DNA from: Methylomonas lenta | Lineage (GTDB): Bacteria; Pseudomonadota; Gammaproteobacteria; Methylococcales; Methylomonadaceae | NCBI RefSeq assembly: GCF_001644015.1 | Contig: NZ_LUUI01000091.1 | Span: forward strand, 1 to 64,000 | Reading direction: 5' to 3' | Length of the DNA: 64,000 nt | In this document: one piece after another, positions 53,740 to 63,281 of the stretch | Layout: each line of letters begins with the position of its first letter | Position numbering within the stretch: position 1 is the first letter of the stretch | Program-made: the position numbers and the translations under genes | The notes under the pieces: generated by a model | The model's input: only the letters and a program-made list of their open reading frames with translations | What the model was told of the DNA's origin: nothing | Databases searched by the model: none

Positions 53740-54273
53740 CTACTCGCCAGCCAAATAATTATCTTTCAGCCGGATGTAATGTTGATAGGAATATTCTAAA
53801 AACGCTTTTTCTGATTCAGTTAAAGCACGGATAGGCTTGGCAGGCGCACCGACATACAGATACCCACTTTGTAAGGTTTTACCAGGCGGCACTAAAGCCC
53901 CGGCTGCTAGCATCACATAGTCCTCCAGCACTGCAGCGTCCATGATAATGGCACCGATGCCAACTAGGCAGTAATTGCCTATGCTACAACCATGCACTAC
54001 AGCCCGGTGGCCTATGGTGACGCCTTTGCCGATAGTCAGCTTATGCCCGGTTTCTGAATAATCCCCGGCATGTGAGACATGCAGAACCGAGCCATCTTGT
54101 ACATTCGTACCAGCGCCGATTTGGATGGCCTCCACATCGCCACGGATTACGCTAGTGGGCCAAATCGAAACATCGTCACCGAGACTGACATCGCCTATGA
54201 CGACGGCGGTGGGATCGATATACACATTGATACCGATATGGGGGTGTTTATCTTTAAAGCTTCTAATTGCCAC
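53740..54273 (-). CDS. Gamma carbonic anhydrase-like hexapeptide-repeat protein
   Basis: A 177-residue left-handed beta-helix protein with repeated V-x-x-G-D and I-G-x-x hexads (AVVIGDVSLGDDVSIWPTSV). Zinc-type histidines occur in VLHVSHAGD, TIGHRAVVHGCSIG. These gamma-CA/YrdA proteins bind metals and some hydrate CO2; activity is often not proven. The start is GTG with AGGAG five bases upstream. It diverges from the SPFH gene, 82 bases away. Confidence 0.9.
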   Translation of the reverse strand: MAIRSFKDKHPHIGINVYIDPTAVVIGDVSLGDDVSIWPTSVIRGDVEAIQIGAGTNVQDGSVLHVSHAGDYSETGHKLTIGKGVTIGHRAVVHGCSIGNYCLVGIGAIIMDAAVLEDYVMLAAGALVPPGKTLQSGYLYVGAPAKPIRALTESEKAFLEYSYQHYIRLKDNYLAGE

Positions 54274-54355
54274 AAAAACTCCTGTTTTTTGCCATAATTG
54301 CTGGGTAGATGTTACGCAATTGCGTTGCGGTTCTCCACAAATTTATGAGGTTATC

Positions 54356-55366
54356 ATGGCAATTATGGATGGCATTAAACGCCAACTGCGCTCGGTTATT
54401 GAATGGCAAAACCCGCCGGCCGACGTATTGTTTATGCAATGGAGCGAAAATGGCGATGAGATTAAAAACGCTTCCAAGCTGATCGTGGGGCCGGGGCAGG
54501 GCTGCATTTTTGTTTATGAAGGCCAGGTTAAGGCGATTATCGAAGAGCAATCTTTGATTAATCTGCAAACTGACAACGTGCCGTTTTGGACCACTATCAA
54601 AAAATTCATGCAGTTTTTTGTCAGTGAGCACAAGGTGGGGATTTATTTTTATAGAAAAACCAAAATCCTTGATCAAAAGTGGGGCACTACCTCGCTAATC
54701 AAATATCAAGACCCAAAATATCAGTTTCCGATTGGTTTGAAAGCTTATGGTAATTACAGTTATCAGATAGCGGATGCCAATGCCTTTTTCGTGAATATCG
54801 TTGGTAGTCATAATCAAATTGGTATAGACGAATTTCGAAAAATAATCTCGGCGCGTGTGATTCAGCCTATCAGCGACTATCTGGCCGAATGTAGCTACAG
54901 CTATGCGGATATTGATGCGAATCGGGAGGAAATTGCTCGCGGGATTTCCATCAAACTGGCAATCGTGTTCCGCAAACTGGGTTTTAGCATCAGCGATTTT
55001 AGAATCGAAGGTACGGATTTTGACGATGATACCTTGCGCCGCATCAATCGGATTGCCGATTTAACGGCCGAAGCTCATGCAGCCCAAACGGTGGGGCTGG
55101 ATTACGCCAAAGTGCAACAACTGGATGCCATGCGCGAAGCGGCTCGTAACGAAAGCGGGGCGGCGGGTGCCGGTATGGGGCTTGGCGCCGGGGTGGCGCT
55201 TGGACAAAACATGGCGCAAGGTATGAGTGACATGACCCACAATGCGAATCCAGCCATTGATGACATTACTGGTAAGCTCAAGCAGCTCAAGCTGTTGTTT
55301 GAAGCGCAGCTGATTTCGGAAGCCGAATACAGCGCCAAAAAACAAGAATTGCTGTCCAGATTTTAA
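54356..55366 (+). CDS. SPFH domain protein with C-terminal SHOCT
   Basis: A 336-residue cytoplasmic protein of the SPFH/virion-core-like group (YdjI type): MAIMDGIKRQLRSVIEWQ, FMQWSENGDEIKNASKLIVGPGQG and FVYEGQVK at the start, a long SPFH body, a Gly/Ala linker (GAAGAGMGLGAGVAL) and a C-terminal SHOCT motif (KLKQLKLLFEAQLISEAEYS). GAGG precedes the ATG. It is followed after two bases by a zinc-ribbon protein; such pairs may form one complex. Confidence 0.88.
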   Translation: MAIMDGIKRQLRSVIEWQNPPADVLFMQWSENGDEIKNASKLIVGPGQGCIFVYEGQVKAIIEEQSLINLQTDNVPFWTTIKKFMQFFVSEHKVGIYFYRKTKILDQKWGTTSLIKYQDPKYQFPIGLKAYGNYSYQIADANAFFVNIVGSHNQIGIDEFRKIISARVIQPISDYLAECSYSYADIDANREEIARGISIKLAIVFRKLGFSISDFRIEGTDFDDDTLRRINRIADLTAEAHAAQTVGLDYAKVQQLDAMREAARNESGAAGAGMGLGAGVALGQNMAQGMSDMTHNANPAIDDITGKLKQLKLLFEAQLISEAEYSAKKQELLSRF

Positions 55367-55368
55367 CC

Positions 55369-56031
55369 ATGGCGAGTTGTAATAGTTGTTCGGCACCGTT
55401 AGCACCCAATACCCAATATTGTCATTATTGCGGGGTACGAAATGATGTGGATTTGCGCGGCAAACACGATTATCGGGTTGTTACCCGCGAATCGACTCGG
55501 ATCTGTCCGGAATGTAATGTAAACCTACAAACTATCGCCTTAGACATGCAGCCGCCGTTGCAAATCGAGCGCTGTGTATCCTGTTTTGGTTTGTTTTTCG
55601 ATCCTGGTGAAGTCGAAACTTTATTGGAAACAGCCGTTTCACCGGTATTTTCCATCAATCAGGAATTGCTGGGCAATATCAACAAAGATCGCTATCAAAA
55701 AGATAAGCCGGTGAAATATCTCGAATGCCCGGAATGTTTGAACATGATGAATCGCGTGGTATTCGGCCATCGTAGCGGGGTAGTGATCGATCAGTGTAGA
55801 GCGCATGGCGTTTGGCTGGATGGGGGTGAAATTAGCCATTTATTGGAGTGGAAGCGAGCAGGTGGGCAAATCCTGGATCAGAAAAACAAGGCGGAACTTC
55901 AGCAAAAAAAGCGTAGGCCATCCGAATCGCGAGCAGAAATCGACATGCTGATGCAAAACTACGGTAAACCTAGTGCAGAAAGCGATTTGTTGGAAACCGT
56001 CGCCAGTCTGATATTTAAAGTGTTTGAGTAG
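55369..56031 (+). CDS. TFIIB-type zinc-ribbon protein
   Basis: A 220-residue protein with three zinc-ribbon-like units: CNSCSAPLAPNTQYCHYCG, CPECNVNLQ...ERCVSCFGLFFDPGEVE, and CPECLNMMNR...DQCRAHGVWLDGGEIS, the last of the zf-TFIIB type. The remainder is helical and charged. It lies two bases after the SPFH-SHOCT gene and its 3' end overlaps convergent ubiC by 17 bases. Possible partner of the SPFH protein; the target is unknown. Confidence 0.85.
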   Translation: MASCNSCSAPLAPNTQYCHYCGVRNDVDLRGKHDYRVVTRESTRICPECNVNLQTIALDMQPPLQIERCVSCFGLFFDPGEVETLLETAVSPVFSINQELLGNINKDRYQKDKPVKYLECPECLNMMNRVVFGHRSGVVIDQCRAHGVWLDGGEISHLLEWKRAGGQILDQKNKAELQQKKRRPSESRAEIDMLMQNYGKPSAESDLLETVASLIFKVFE

Positions 56032-56593
56032 TCTGGAGTTCTAACATGGCCGGTAGAAAAAATTCGCTGACTAACAGCGGTTGGTTATGAATGGCGTATA
56101 GCGTGCGACGCCCCCAGACGGTCTGTTTAATTTGAAACTGATCTTGTACCGCAGATGACCAACAGCCTGGCGCAGCTTGGCTGAAATAGCGCTGGCGTAA
56201 CTCCAGATCAGGATAAGCAAAAATCACCTCTCCCAAAGGTCGTGTTCCCAAATGCGATAAATTGCGATGCGCGATGCGTATTGTTTGTTCCGGCAATACT
56301 GTGCGGGCCAGCACCAGTGGCGTGCCCTCAATATGCAGCAGCACTTCGCGGATCAATTGATAGCGGTGATGCGGTATTTTCAGTCGTTGACATTCTTCAG
56401 CAAACGCTGGTTTCCATTGATGAAATAACAATTGCACAGCCAGATTTTTGCCGTATACGCTACGCAAGCGCTTGGTAAGAGACCCCGTTTCGTTTAGCCA
56501 GGGGCTTAATGTCTGAGGTGGTTGCAAATCAGAACCCCGCAATTGCGTCTTCCAAAGCGGTGGGCGGATAAATAAATGGCTAATGCTGGACAA
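56015..56593 (-). CDS. ubiC: Chorismate lyase UbiC
   Basis: A 192-residue enzyme that splits chorismate to 4-hydroxybenzoate and pyruvate, the first step to ubiquinone. Recognised by LRGSDLQPPQTLSPWLNETGSLT, REVLLHIEGTPLVLARTVLP and LSHLGTRPLGEVIF with the active-site Arg and Glu residues. No ubiA follows in the window. Presence of ubiC supports a proteobacterial origin. Confidence 0.9.
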   Translation of the reverse strand: MSSISHLFIRPPLWKTQLRGSDLQPPQTLSPWLNETGSLTKRLRSVYGKNLAVQLLFHQWKPAFAEECQRLKIPHHRYQLIREVLLHIEGTPLVLARTVLPEQTIRIAHRNLSHLGTRPLGEVIFAYPDLELRQRYFSQAAPGCWSSAVQDQFQIKQTVWGRRTLYAIHNQPLLVSEFFLPAMLELQTTQTL

Positions 56594-56861
56594 AGGGGTT
56601 ACTAGCTAGGTTGGCTGTGGTGGCAAAAAACTAAAGCTATTGTACCGATTGTTTGGCTAATTTTTATAAACTGATTACAACGGGGCCAGTAAACTATGAA
56701 TTCTATTGTCCTGGAAAATTTTTTTTTCCAATACTGGTCTAGTTCACCACGATAAATGCCAGCAATGGCATTTAGGACTATTTTTAGCCTGCAGTAAAAA
56801 CTCCCCATCTCGCATTAGCGGCAGAATTGCATCAACAATCGATTTTACGAGCTGTAATTGA

Positions 56862-56905
56862 CAATCAAATAATTGATTGACACAATCATAATCAATCGAT
56901 TGATT
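56862..56905. promoter_or_regulatory. Putative TetR operator pair
   Basis: CAATCAAATAATTGATTG (imperfect, 56862-56879) and AATCAATCGATTGATT (perfect palindrome, 56890-56905) share the ATCAAT/ATTGAT half and lie 18-61 bases before the TetR gene. They look like autoregulatory sites. An IR around a T tract (TGGAAAATTTTTTTTTCCA) also lies in this gap near 56710-56735. Confidence 0.55.
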
Positions 56906-56922
56906 GAATTTTAATTACAGGC

Positions 56923-57597
56923 ATGACAAAAGTTATGGATAAGGATACAGGACTAACGGACGCGCGTAGCAAACTCGTTTTGGCTGCATTACATGTATTT
57001 GCAGAGAAAGGTTTTGAAGGTGCCACAACCCGCGAAATCTGCGAGCAGGCCAACGCGTACATCTCAGCCATTCGCTATTATTTTGGTGATAAGGCAGGCT
57101 TATATCGGGCCGCATTTACCGAGCCCATGGGCGATAAACCTTGTCACTTTAGCATCGAAGTCTATGCCAACCTGCCATTACAAGAAGCCCTGGTGTTATT
57201 TTTCAAAGAGTTTCTTGAACCCTTAAGCAAGGGCGAGGAATTACGTCTGGTTATGAAGCTGCATTTTCGTGAAATGCTTGAACCCACCGGCGCATGGCTG
57301 CAGGAAATTGACGCCGAAATCAAGCCGCAACATACAGCGATGGTTGGCATGCTGAAACAGCATCTGGGCCTTATTCGTATCGATAACGAGTTGCATCGCT
57401 TGGCTTTTGCCATCATCGGCATGGGTGTGCATTTCTATGTCGGTTATGACGTTGTTAAAGCCATTACGCCCCAAATAGTGGAAACGCCTAAAGCGCTTGA
57501 TGCCTTGGCTAATAGTCTGGCAGCGTATTCGGTAGCCATGATTGAAGCTGAAGCCAAACGTCGAACACTAGGAGGGTGTCATGGGGCTATTGAATAG
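56923..57597 (+). CDS. TetR family regulator (CerR/DUF1956-like)
   Basis: A 224-residue regulator: N-terminal helix-turn-helix (LVLAALHVFAEKGFEGATTREICEQAN) and a C-terminal domain of the CecR type (PMGDKPCHFSIEV, EELRLVMKLHFREMLEPTG). It probably represses the RND efflux genes that follow, which start within 50 bases of its end. Palindromes in its own promoter suggest autorepression. The inducer is unknown. A second ATG four codons in is possible. Confidence 0.9.
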   Translation: MTKVMDKDTGLTDARSKLVLAALHVFAEKGFEGATTREICEQANAYISAIRYYFGDKAGLYRAAFTEPMGDKPCHFSIEVYANLPLQEALVLFFKEFLEPLSKGEELRLVMKLHFREMLEPTGAWLQEIDAEIKPQHTAMVGMLKQHLGLIRIDNELHRLAFAIIGMGVHFYVGYDVVKAITPQIVETPKALDALANSLAAYSVAMIEAEAKRRTLGGCHGAIE

Positions 57598-57643
57598 TTA
57601 TTTGCAATATCGAATACTCGCAAAATATCGCTGGAGGAACAGC

Positions 57644-58744
57644 ATGCACAAAATTAAATGGATTATCTATTTAATGCTCATGATAAGTTTTGATGTTTCC
57701 ACCGCTTTTTGTGATGAATCTTCCACTGTTGATCAACCTTTGGTTCGAGCGGCGCTGAGTGTTACTGTGATTCGGCCGGAAACACTAGACATTGTTTCAA
57801 GCTTAACGGCCAACGGTTCCGTGGCGGCCTGGCAAGAAGCCATCATAGGTGCGGAAGTTAGCGATTTGCGTTTGCAAGAGATTAGGGTTGATGTCGGTGA
57901 AACAGTCCGCAAAGGCCAGGTTCTGGCAGTCTTTACTGACGAAAGCGTGTTGGCGGATGTTGCGCAAAACAAAGCGTTATTGGCAGAAGCCGAAGCAAAT
58001 TTATCCGAGGCTAGGCTGAATGCCGACCGAGCCAGACAAGCAGCCGGTTCCAGTGCCTTTAGTGCTCAGCAAATCACCCAATACTTCACCCGTGAGAAGA
58101 CAGCTGCTGCCAGAGTAGCGTCAGCAAAAGCACAATTGCATAGTCAATTGCTTAGGCAAAAACATACCCGAGTGCTGGCAAGCGACAATGGCATTATTTC
58201 ATCACGCACCGCCACCCTTGGCGCGGTAGCGACGCCGGGACAGGAGTTATTTAGACTGATACGTCAACAGCGACTGGAATGGCGGGCGGAAATGACAGCG
58301 TCTGAAATGGCGCAACTTCGGCCTGGCCTTAAGGTGAGGGTAGAAGTACCTAATGTCGCAGTTGTGGAAGGTACTGTCCGTTTTCTGGCTCCCACTCTGG
58401 ACGCTCAAAGCCGCAATGGTTTGGTTTATGTTGATTTGCCGGATGCCACAGAAAAAGGTCTGCGTTCGGGGATGTTTGCTCAGGGCGAATTCTTCTTGGG
58501 GACTAGCGTCGCATTGACGATCCCACAAAGCGCATTGTCGTTGCGCGAGGGTTTTAGCTATGTTTTTCGTTTAGGGCCTCAAACAGGCGACCAAGCCTCG
58601 GTTACGCAAGTCAAAGTGCAGTTGGGCCGTAGAACTGGCGATCGCTTTGAAGTAATTGCCGGTCTCAGTCTGGATGATAAGTTAGTGGCAAGTGGTGCTG
58701 CATTTTTAGCGGATGGGGATGTTGTCAAAGTGGTACAGCCATGA
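57644..58744 (+). CDS. RND efflux periplasmic adaptor (membrane fusion protein)
   Basis: A 366-residue exported adaptor: signal peptide (about 1-25), lipoyl halves LTANGSVAAWQEAIIGAEVSD with VRKGQVLAVF, a coiled-coil hairpin (about 100-150), second lipoyl part TRVLASDNGIISSRTATLGAV, and a beta-barrel domain. It links the RND permease to an outer membrane channel. GGAGG precedes the ATG at 57644. The stop overlaps the permease start (ATGA). No TolC-type gene is adjacent. Confidence 0.92.
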   Translation: MHKIKWIIYLMLMISFDVSTAFCDESSTVDQPLVRAALSVTVIRPETLDIVSSLTANGSVAAWQEAIIGAEVSDLRLQEIRVDVGETVRKGQVLAVFTDESVLADVAQNKALLAEAEANLSEARLNADRARQAAGSSAFSAQQITQYFTREKTAAARVASAKAQLHSQLLRQKHTRVLASDNGIISSRTATLGAVATPGQELFRLIRQQRLEWRAEMTASEMAQLRPGLKVRVEVPNVAVVEGTVRFLAPTLDAQSRNGLVYVDLPDATEKGLRSGMFAQGEFFLGTSVALTIPQSALSLREGFSYVFRLGPQTGDQASVTQVKVQLGRRTGDRFEVIAGLSLDDKLVASGAAFLADGDVVKVVQP

Positions 58745-61700
58745 ATGTTTCCGCCTGGAGTATACGTAACCCGATTCCTTCTATGATGCTGTTCGTTATG
58801 CTGACGTTGGGTGGCGTGATTAGTTTTAAAAGTATGAAAATTCAAAATTTTCCTGACTTGGAGCTGCCCACTGTCAGCATAGTGAGTAGCTTACCCGGCG
58901 CGTCACCTTCGCAATTGGAAACCGATGTAGCCCGCAAAATTGAAAACTCGCTGGCTACTTTGCAAGGGCTCAAGCACATCACGACTAAAATCCAGGACGG
59001 CAGCGTCACTATCACAGCCGAATTTCGATTGGAAAAGCCTGTGCAGGAGGCACTTGACGATGTGCGTTCAGCGGTGGCAAAAGTACGTGCCGATTTGCCA
59101 GGCGATTTGCGCGACCCGATTGTCACAAAGCTGGATGTCGCCGGATCACCCATCTTGGCATTTACTGTAGCTTCCAGTAAACGGGATGATGAGGCTTTAT
59201 CCTGGTTTGTCGATGATAGTGTCACGAAAAAATTACTGACTGTACCGGGTGTGGGGAGTGTAAAGCGAGTGGGCGGAGTGACTCGAGAAGTTACCATTGC
59301 ATTGGACCCCATCAAGCTGCAATCCTTGGGTGCAACAGCCGCCGACATTTCCCGCCAATTACGCGAAGTGCAACAAGAGAGCTCCGGCGGCCGGGCAGAT
59401 TTGGGGGGTGGAGAACAACCATTACGCACCTTGGCCAATGTTAAGTCTGTTGAAGAATTACGCCCACTGGCAATATCGCTTGCCGATGGTCGTCGTATCC
59501 GTCTTGAACAAGTGGCAACAGTCACTGACAGTGTGGCGGAGTCCCGTACTCTAGCGCTGCTGAATGGCAAGCCGGTAGTGGGTTTTGAAGTCACACGCAG
59601 TCGGGGCGCCAGTGAGGTGGAAGTGGGGGATGAAGTACAAAAAATACTGGCTGAATTAAAACTTAGCCATCCCGATATTGGATTTACCGAAGCCTTTAAT
59701 TTTGTGCTTCCCGTAGCCGAAGAGTATCAAGGTTCCATGATGTTGCTGTATGAAGGTGCTTTGCTGGCGGTATTTGTGGTGTGGCTGTTTCTGAAAGAAT
59801 GGCGCGCGACTTTTATCTCGGCAGTCGCGCTACCTTTATCTGTCATTCCAGCCTTTATGGGGATGGATTATTTAGGCTTTTCAATCAATGTGGTTACTTT
59901 GCTGGCGCTATCTTTGGTGGTAGGCATATTGGTTGATGATGCGATTGTGGAAGTAGAAAACATCGTCCGTCATTTGCACATGGGTAAAACACCTTATCAA
60001 GCGGCCATGGAAGCGGCAGATGAAATTGGTCTGGCAGTGGTGGCCACCACATTTACCCTGATTGCGGTTTTTTTACCGACTGCATTTATGAGCGGTATAG
60101 CGGGACGCTTTTTTAAACAATTCGGCTGGACAGCCGCATTAGCCGTTTTTGCGTCGTTAGTCGTCGCCCGTATGCTTACCCCGATGATGGCCGCGTATAT
60201 GCTGAGAAGTACGCCGAAAGTTGCAGAGAAAGACGGCTTTATCATGCGCTATTACTTAAGTTTTGCTGCCTTGTGTCTTAAGCATCGCTTCCTGACTATC
60301 TGTGCCGCTGTGGCTTTTTTTATCGGTTCGATAGCACTCATCCCGCTGTTACCCAAAGGCTTTATACCGCCGGATGACAACTCCCAAAGTCAAGTAATTG
60401 TAGAATTACCACCGGGCTCTACGTTAGCGCAAACCTATGCGGCCGCAGAAACCGCGCGACAATTGATTGCAAGCTTACCTTATGTCAACAACATCTATAC
60501 CACCATTGGTGACGGCTCGGTTGGTACCGATCCTTTAGCGCCACCTGCAGGTAGTGGTGAAGTCCGCAAAGCCAGTCTGACCGTGCTACTGACAAACCGC
60601 CAGGAACGCACGGAACGCAAACAGATTATCGAACACAAAATCAGGGAAGCGCTCAAAGCATTGCCGGGTGTGCGGACAAAAGTTGGCATGGGGGCATCTG
60701 GTGAAAAGTATGTGCTGGTACTTAGTGGTGATGATCCGCAAAGTTTAATCACTGCCGCGCGCGCCGTTGAGAAAGATTTACGAACTATTGTTGGGCTGGG
60801 CAATATTGCCTCCAGCGCAGCCTTGGTAAGACCTGAAATTGCTGTAAAACCGAATTTCGAGCGTGCCGCTGATCTGGGTGTCACCTCGGCAGCCATTGCA
60901 GAAACGTTGCGTATTGCCACTATTGGCGATTATGACATGGCTTTGCCAAAGTTCAATCTGGCAAAGCGCCAAGTACCCATCATGGTCAAGCTGGCTGAGA
61001 CAGGAAGGCAGGATATGTCTGTGCTGGAGCGTTTAGCTGTTCCTTCTAGCAAAGCCGGTGCGGGTTCTGTAATGGTAGGGCAGGTGGCAACCTTGGAGTT
61101 GTCCAGCGGACCAGCGGTAATCGACCGTTACGATCGCTCGCGAAACGTCAATTTCGAAATTGAACTTGCCAGCCTGCCGCTAGGGGATGTCGCCAGCGCT
61201 GTGCAAAATTTGCCCAGCATTCAAAATCTTCCGGCTGGGGTCAGGCAGGTCAATATTGGGGATGCTGAAATGATGAATGAGCTATTTGCCAGTTTCGGAC
61301 TAGCCATGATGATTGGCGTACTCTGCATCTATATTGTCCTGATACTGCTATTCAAGGATTTTCTACAACCCATTACCATTTTACTGGCTTTGCCGCTGTC
61401 GTTTGGCGGTGCGTTTGTTGGTTTATTGTTGGCTGGAAAAAGTTTTTCCATGCCCTCGTTGATTGGTCTGATCATGTTGATGGGCATCGCCACCAAAAAC
61501 TCAATTCTGCTGGTTGAATACGCCATAGTTGCCAGACGCGAGCATGACATGAGCCGATTTGATGCGCTAATCGATGCTTGTCACAAGCGAGCGCGTCCGA
61601 TACTTATGACCACCATCGCCATGGGCGCCGGCATGCTGCCTATCGCCATGGGCACGAGTATCGCGGATACTTCATTCCGCAGTCCAATGGCCATTGCTGT

Positions 61701-61812
61701 TATCGGAGGCTTGGTCACGTCTACGCTACTCAGTCTATTGGTCATTCCGGTTGCGTTTAGTTATTTGGACGATATCAGAGTACAGATTGCAAAAGTTTGG
61801 CCTCCCACCTGA
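58741..61812 (+). CDS. RND efflux permease
   Basis: A 1023-residue permease with 12 helices and two large periplasmic loops. Family marks: NPIPSMMLFVMLTLGG near the start, the TM4 proton-relay motif GILVDDAIVEVENIVRH, GRFFKQFGW, and the second-half copy MLMGIATKNSILLVEYAI. It exports substrates from the periplasm or inner membrane using proton influx. It is closest in form to HAE1/heavy-molecule exporters, but the substrate is not deducible. It is controlled with the adaptor by the upstream TetR gene. Confidence 0.94.
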   Translation: MNVSAWSIRNPIPSMMLFVMLTLGGVISFKSMKIQNFPDLELPTVSIVSSLPGASPSQLETDVARKIENSLATLQGLKHITTKIQDGSVTITAEFRLEKPVQEALDDVRSAVAKVRADLPGDLRDPIVTKLDVAGSPILAFTVASSKRDDEALSWFVDDSVTKKLLTVPGVGSVKRVGGVTREVTIALDPIKLQSLGATAADISRQLREVQQESSGGRADLGGGEQPLRTLANVKSVEELRPLAISLADGRRIRLEQVATVTDSVAESRTLALLNGKPVVGFEVTRSRGASEVEVGDEVQKILAELKLSHPDIGFTEAFNFVLPVAEEYQGSMMLLYEGALLAVFVVWLFLKEWRATFISAVALPLSVIPAFMGMDYLGFSINVVTLLALSLVVGILVDDAIVEVENIVRHLHMGKTPYQAAMEAADEIGLAVVATTFTLIAVFLPTAFMSGIAGRFFKQFGWTAALAVFASLVVARMLTPMMAAYMLRSTPKVAEKDGFIMRYYLSFAALCLKHRFLTICAAVAFFIGSIALIPLLPKGFIPPDDNSQSQVIVELPPGSTLAQTYAAAETARQLIASLPYVNNIYTTIGDGSVGTDPLAPPAGSGEVRKASLTVLLTNRQERTERKQIIEHKIREALKALPGVRTKVGMGASGEKYVLVLSGDDPQSLITAARAVEKDLRTIVGLGNIASSAALVRPEIAVKPNFERAADLGVTSAAIAETLRIATIGDYDMALPKFNLAKRQVPIMVKLAETGRQDMSVLERLAVPSSKAGAGSVMVGQVATLELSSGPAVIDRYDRSRNVNFEIELASLPLGDVASAVQNLPSIQNLPAGVRQVNIGDAEMMNELFASFGLAMMIGVLCIYIVLILLFKDFLQPITILLALPLSFGGAFVGLLLAGKSFSMPSLIGLIMLMGIATKNSILLVEYAIVARREHDMSRFDALIDACHKRARPILMTTIAMGAGMLPIAMGTSIADTSFRSPMAIAVIGGLVTSTLLSLLVIPVAFSYLDDIRVQIAKVWPPT

Positions 61813-62022
61813 GTGATCTGTTTTCCAGTTCTAAATGTCAGTGGGCAAGGCTTTAACTATTAAAATAGTAAAATATCTAGTATAGTGTTGTTCAAATGGT
61901 TATTGCTATCGGCACTTTTTCTTAAGTTATGTTTTTATGTCTTAGGTTTTTGCTTTCAATTTGAGTGGTTTAACGAATTGTCGTGCCCAATATCCAAGTT
62001 TTTAACTGATTGGAGTTTCATT

Positions 62023-62289
62023 ATGCTGACGCTTGTTGTACGAGGTTTACCGCCCACCGCTACCGAATCGGGCTTACATGATTTGTTTGCCGCCCACGGT
62101 AAAGTCTTTAATATGAAAGTCAATCAGGATTTCTTTACCGGTCAAATGCGTGGCTTCGCCATGATTGATATGGAAGGACATGAAGCTCGCGCGGCTATTG
62201 CCGCCTTAAATGGACGTGATTTTCTAGGTAAGACCATTTATGTTGATGTCGACAAAGGCGTGCCAAAAGGTAAGCGCGGTCGGCGTTGA
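62023..62289 (+). CDS. RNA-recognition-motif protein
   Basis: An 88-residue single RRM protein: RNP2 (LVVRGLPPT), RNP1-like MRGFAMIDM, and a basic tail (PKGKRGRR). Such bacterial RRM proteins bind RNA and are often cold induced. The ATG at 62023 has GGAG upstream. The frame is open to 61885 but that segment is a hydrophobic stretch with no ribosome site and is probably not translated. A 5' leader of up to about 200 bases may have a regulatory role. Confidence 0.88.
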   Translation: MLTLVVRGLPPTATESGLHDLFAAHGKVFNMKVNQDFFTGQMRGFAMIDMEGHEARAAIAALNGRDFLGKTIYVDVDKGVPKGKRGRR

Positions 62290-62429
62290 TTGTTTGACAG
62301 TATGCGTTTAGCGCTTTGTTAGCGCGGCTTATTGGTTTAAGGCTAAAGAAGAAGTCTGACTTAAGTCGCGCTACGTTAGCTGGTAATTTACTGGTAAAAT
62401 TGTTTTTATTTATTTCTTAGCCTGACGGC

Positions 62430-63215
62430 ATGAAAAAAGTTGCAAAAGTCATTTCACAGTCAAATAACTCACTCGTTCAGTCTATGCCCGAAGAAAACTT
62501 ACAGACTATGGGCGCGCGGGTCAGACATTATCGTGAGCGATTGGGTTTGAGTCAGGAAGAACTTGCCTTGCGAGTTGGCGCTGCGCAGCAGACCATTCAA
62601 AGCCTGGAATCCGGCAAAATTAGAAAAAGTACTTTCCTGCCGCATATTGCCAAGGCGCTAGGCGTTGATTTTGACGCACTATTGCTAGGCAAAGCACAAC
62701 CTCAGGTTATTCGAACCTCGCGGCCTTTATTGATGGCAACAACCCGGCGTGTTCCATTATTCACCACCCGAGACTGTGAAGTAGTGCAAGCTTTTTTACA
62801 AGATCAATCGGTGCAATCAGCTAGCGGGAAATGGGTGTCTATGGATTATTCCTTACCGTTTGCTGAATCCGGCTTGCGATTGTTTGCTTTGAAACTGAGC
62901 TTGAGTGACGAAGCGTTTCAACCGGAATTTAGACCGGGCGATCAATTAGTCATCGATCCCGATGCACCCATTCAACCTAGTGATCCGGTTATAGTATTCA
63001 AGCCGGGTGCGGAACGGCTCAATTTGAATCGTTATCGAGTGGTATCGCAATCGGGTGCCGATATCGATTATGAATTAGTCTCTATCCATCCCGATTTTCC
63101 CAGTTTTGCTGGCGATGAACTCAAGTCGCTGCAGATTTTGGGGTCCGTCATTCAAATGCGTCGCCCCACCTCAAGTCGTATACGACTGGCCGTGCTTGAA
63201 GAACAGTATGGCTAA
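62430..63215 (+). CDS. XRE-family regulator with inactive S24-like domain
   Basis: A 261-residue regulator. An N-terminal XRE helix-turn-helix (residues 27-85: LGLSQEELALRVGAAQQTIQSLESG) is followed by a C-terminal LexA/CI S24-like domain (about 150-255: FRPGDQLVIDPDAP). At the catalytic Ser position, normally DSM before xPEF, the sequence has EAF (Ala162); the Lys position reads Asn200 (LNLNRYRV). It should therefore not self-cleave. The surrounding fold is kept, so it may act as a stable repressor or a sensor of another cue. Confidence 0.85.
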   Translation: MKKVAKVISQSNNSLVQSMPEENLQTMGARVRHYRERLGLSQEELALRVGAAQQTIQSLESGKIRKSTFLPHIAKALGVDFDALLLGKAQPQVIRTSRPLLMATTRRVPLFTTRDCEVVQAFLQDQSVQSASGKWVSMDYSLPFAESGLRLFALKLSLSDEAFQPEFRPGDQLVIDPDAPIQPSDPVIVFKPGAERLNLNRYRVVSQSGADIDYELVSIHPDFPSFAGDELKSLQILGSVIQMRRPTSSRIRLAVLEEQYG

Positions 63216-63281
63216 ATACTGTGTCTTTATTACGGCTCAATAATTAATATTATCCTTTTAATTTAATAATATAGAAAAGAA

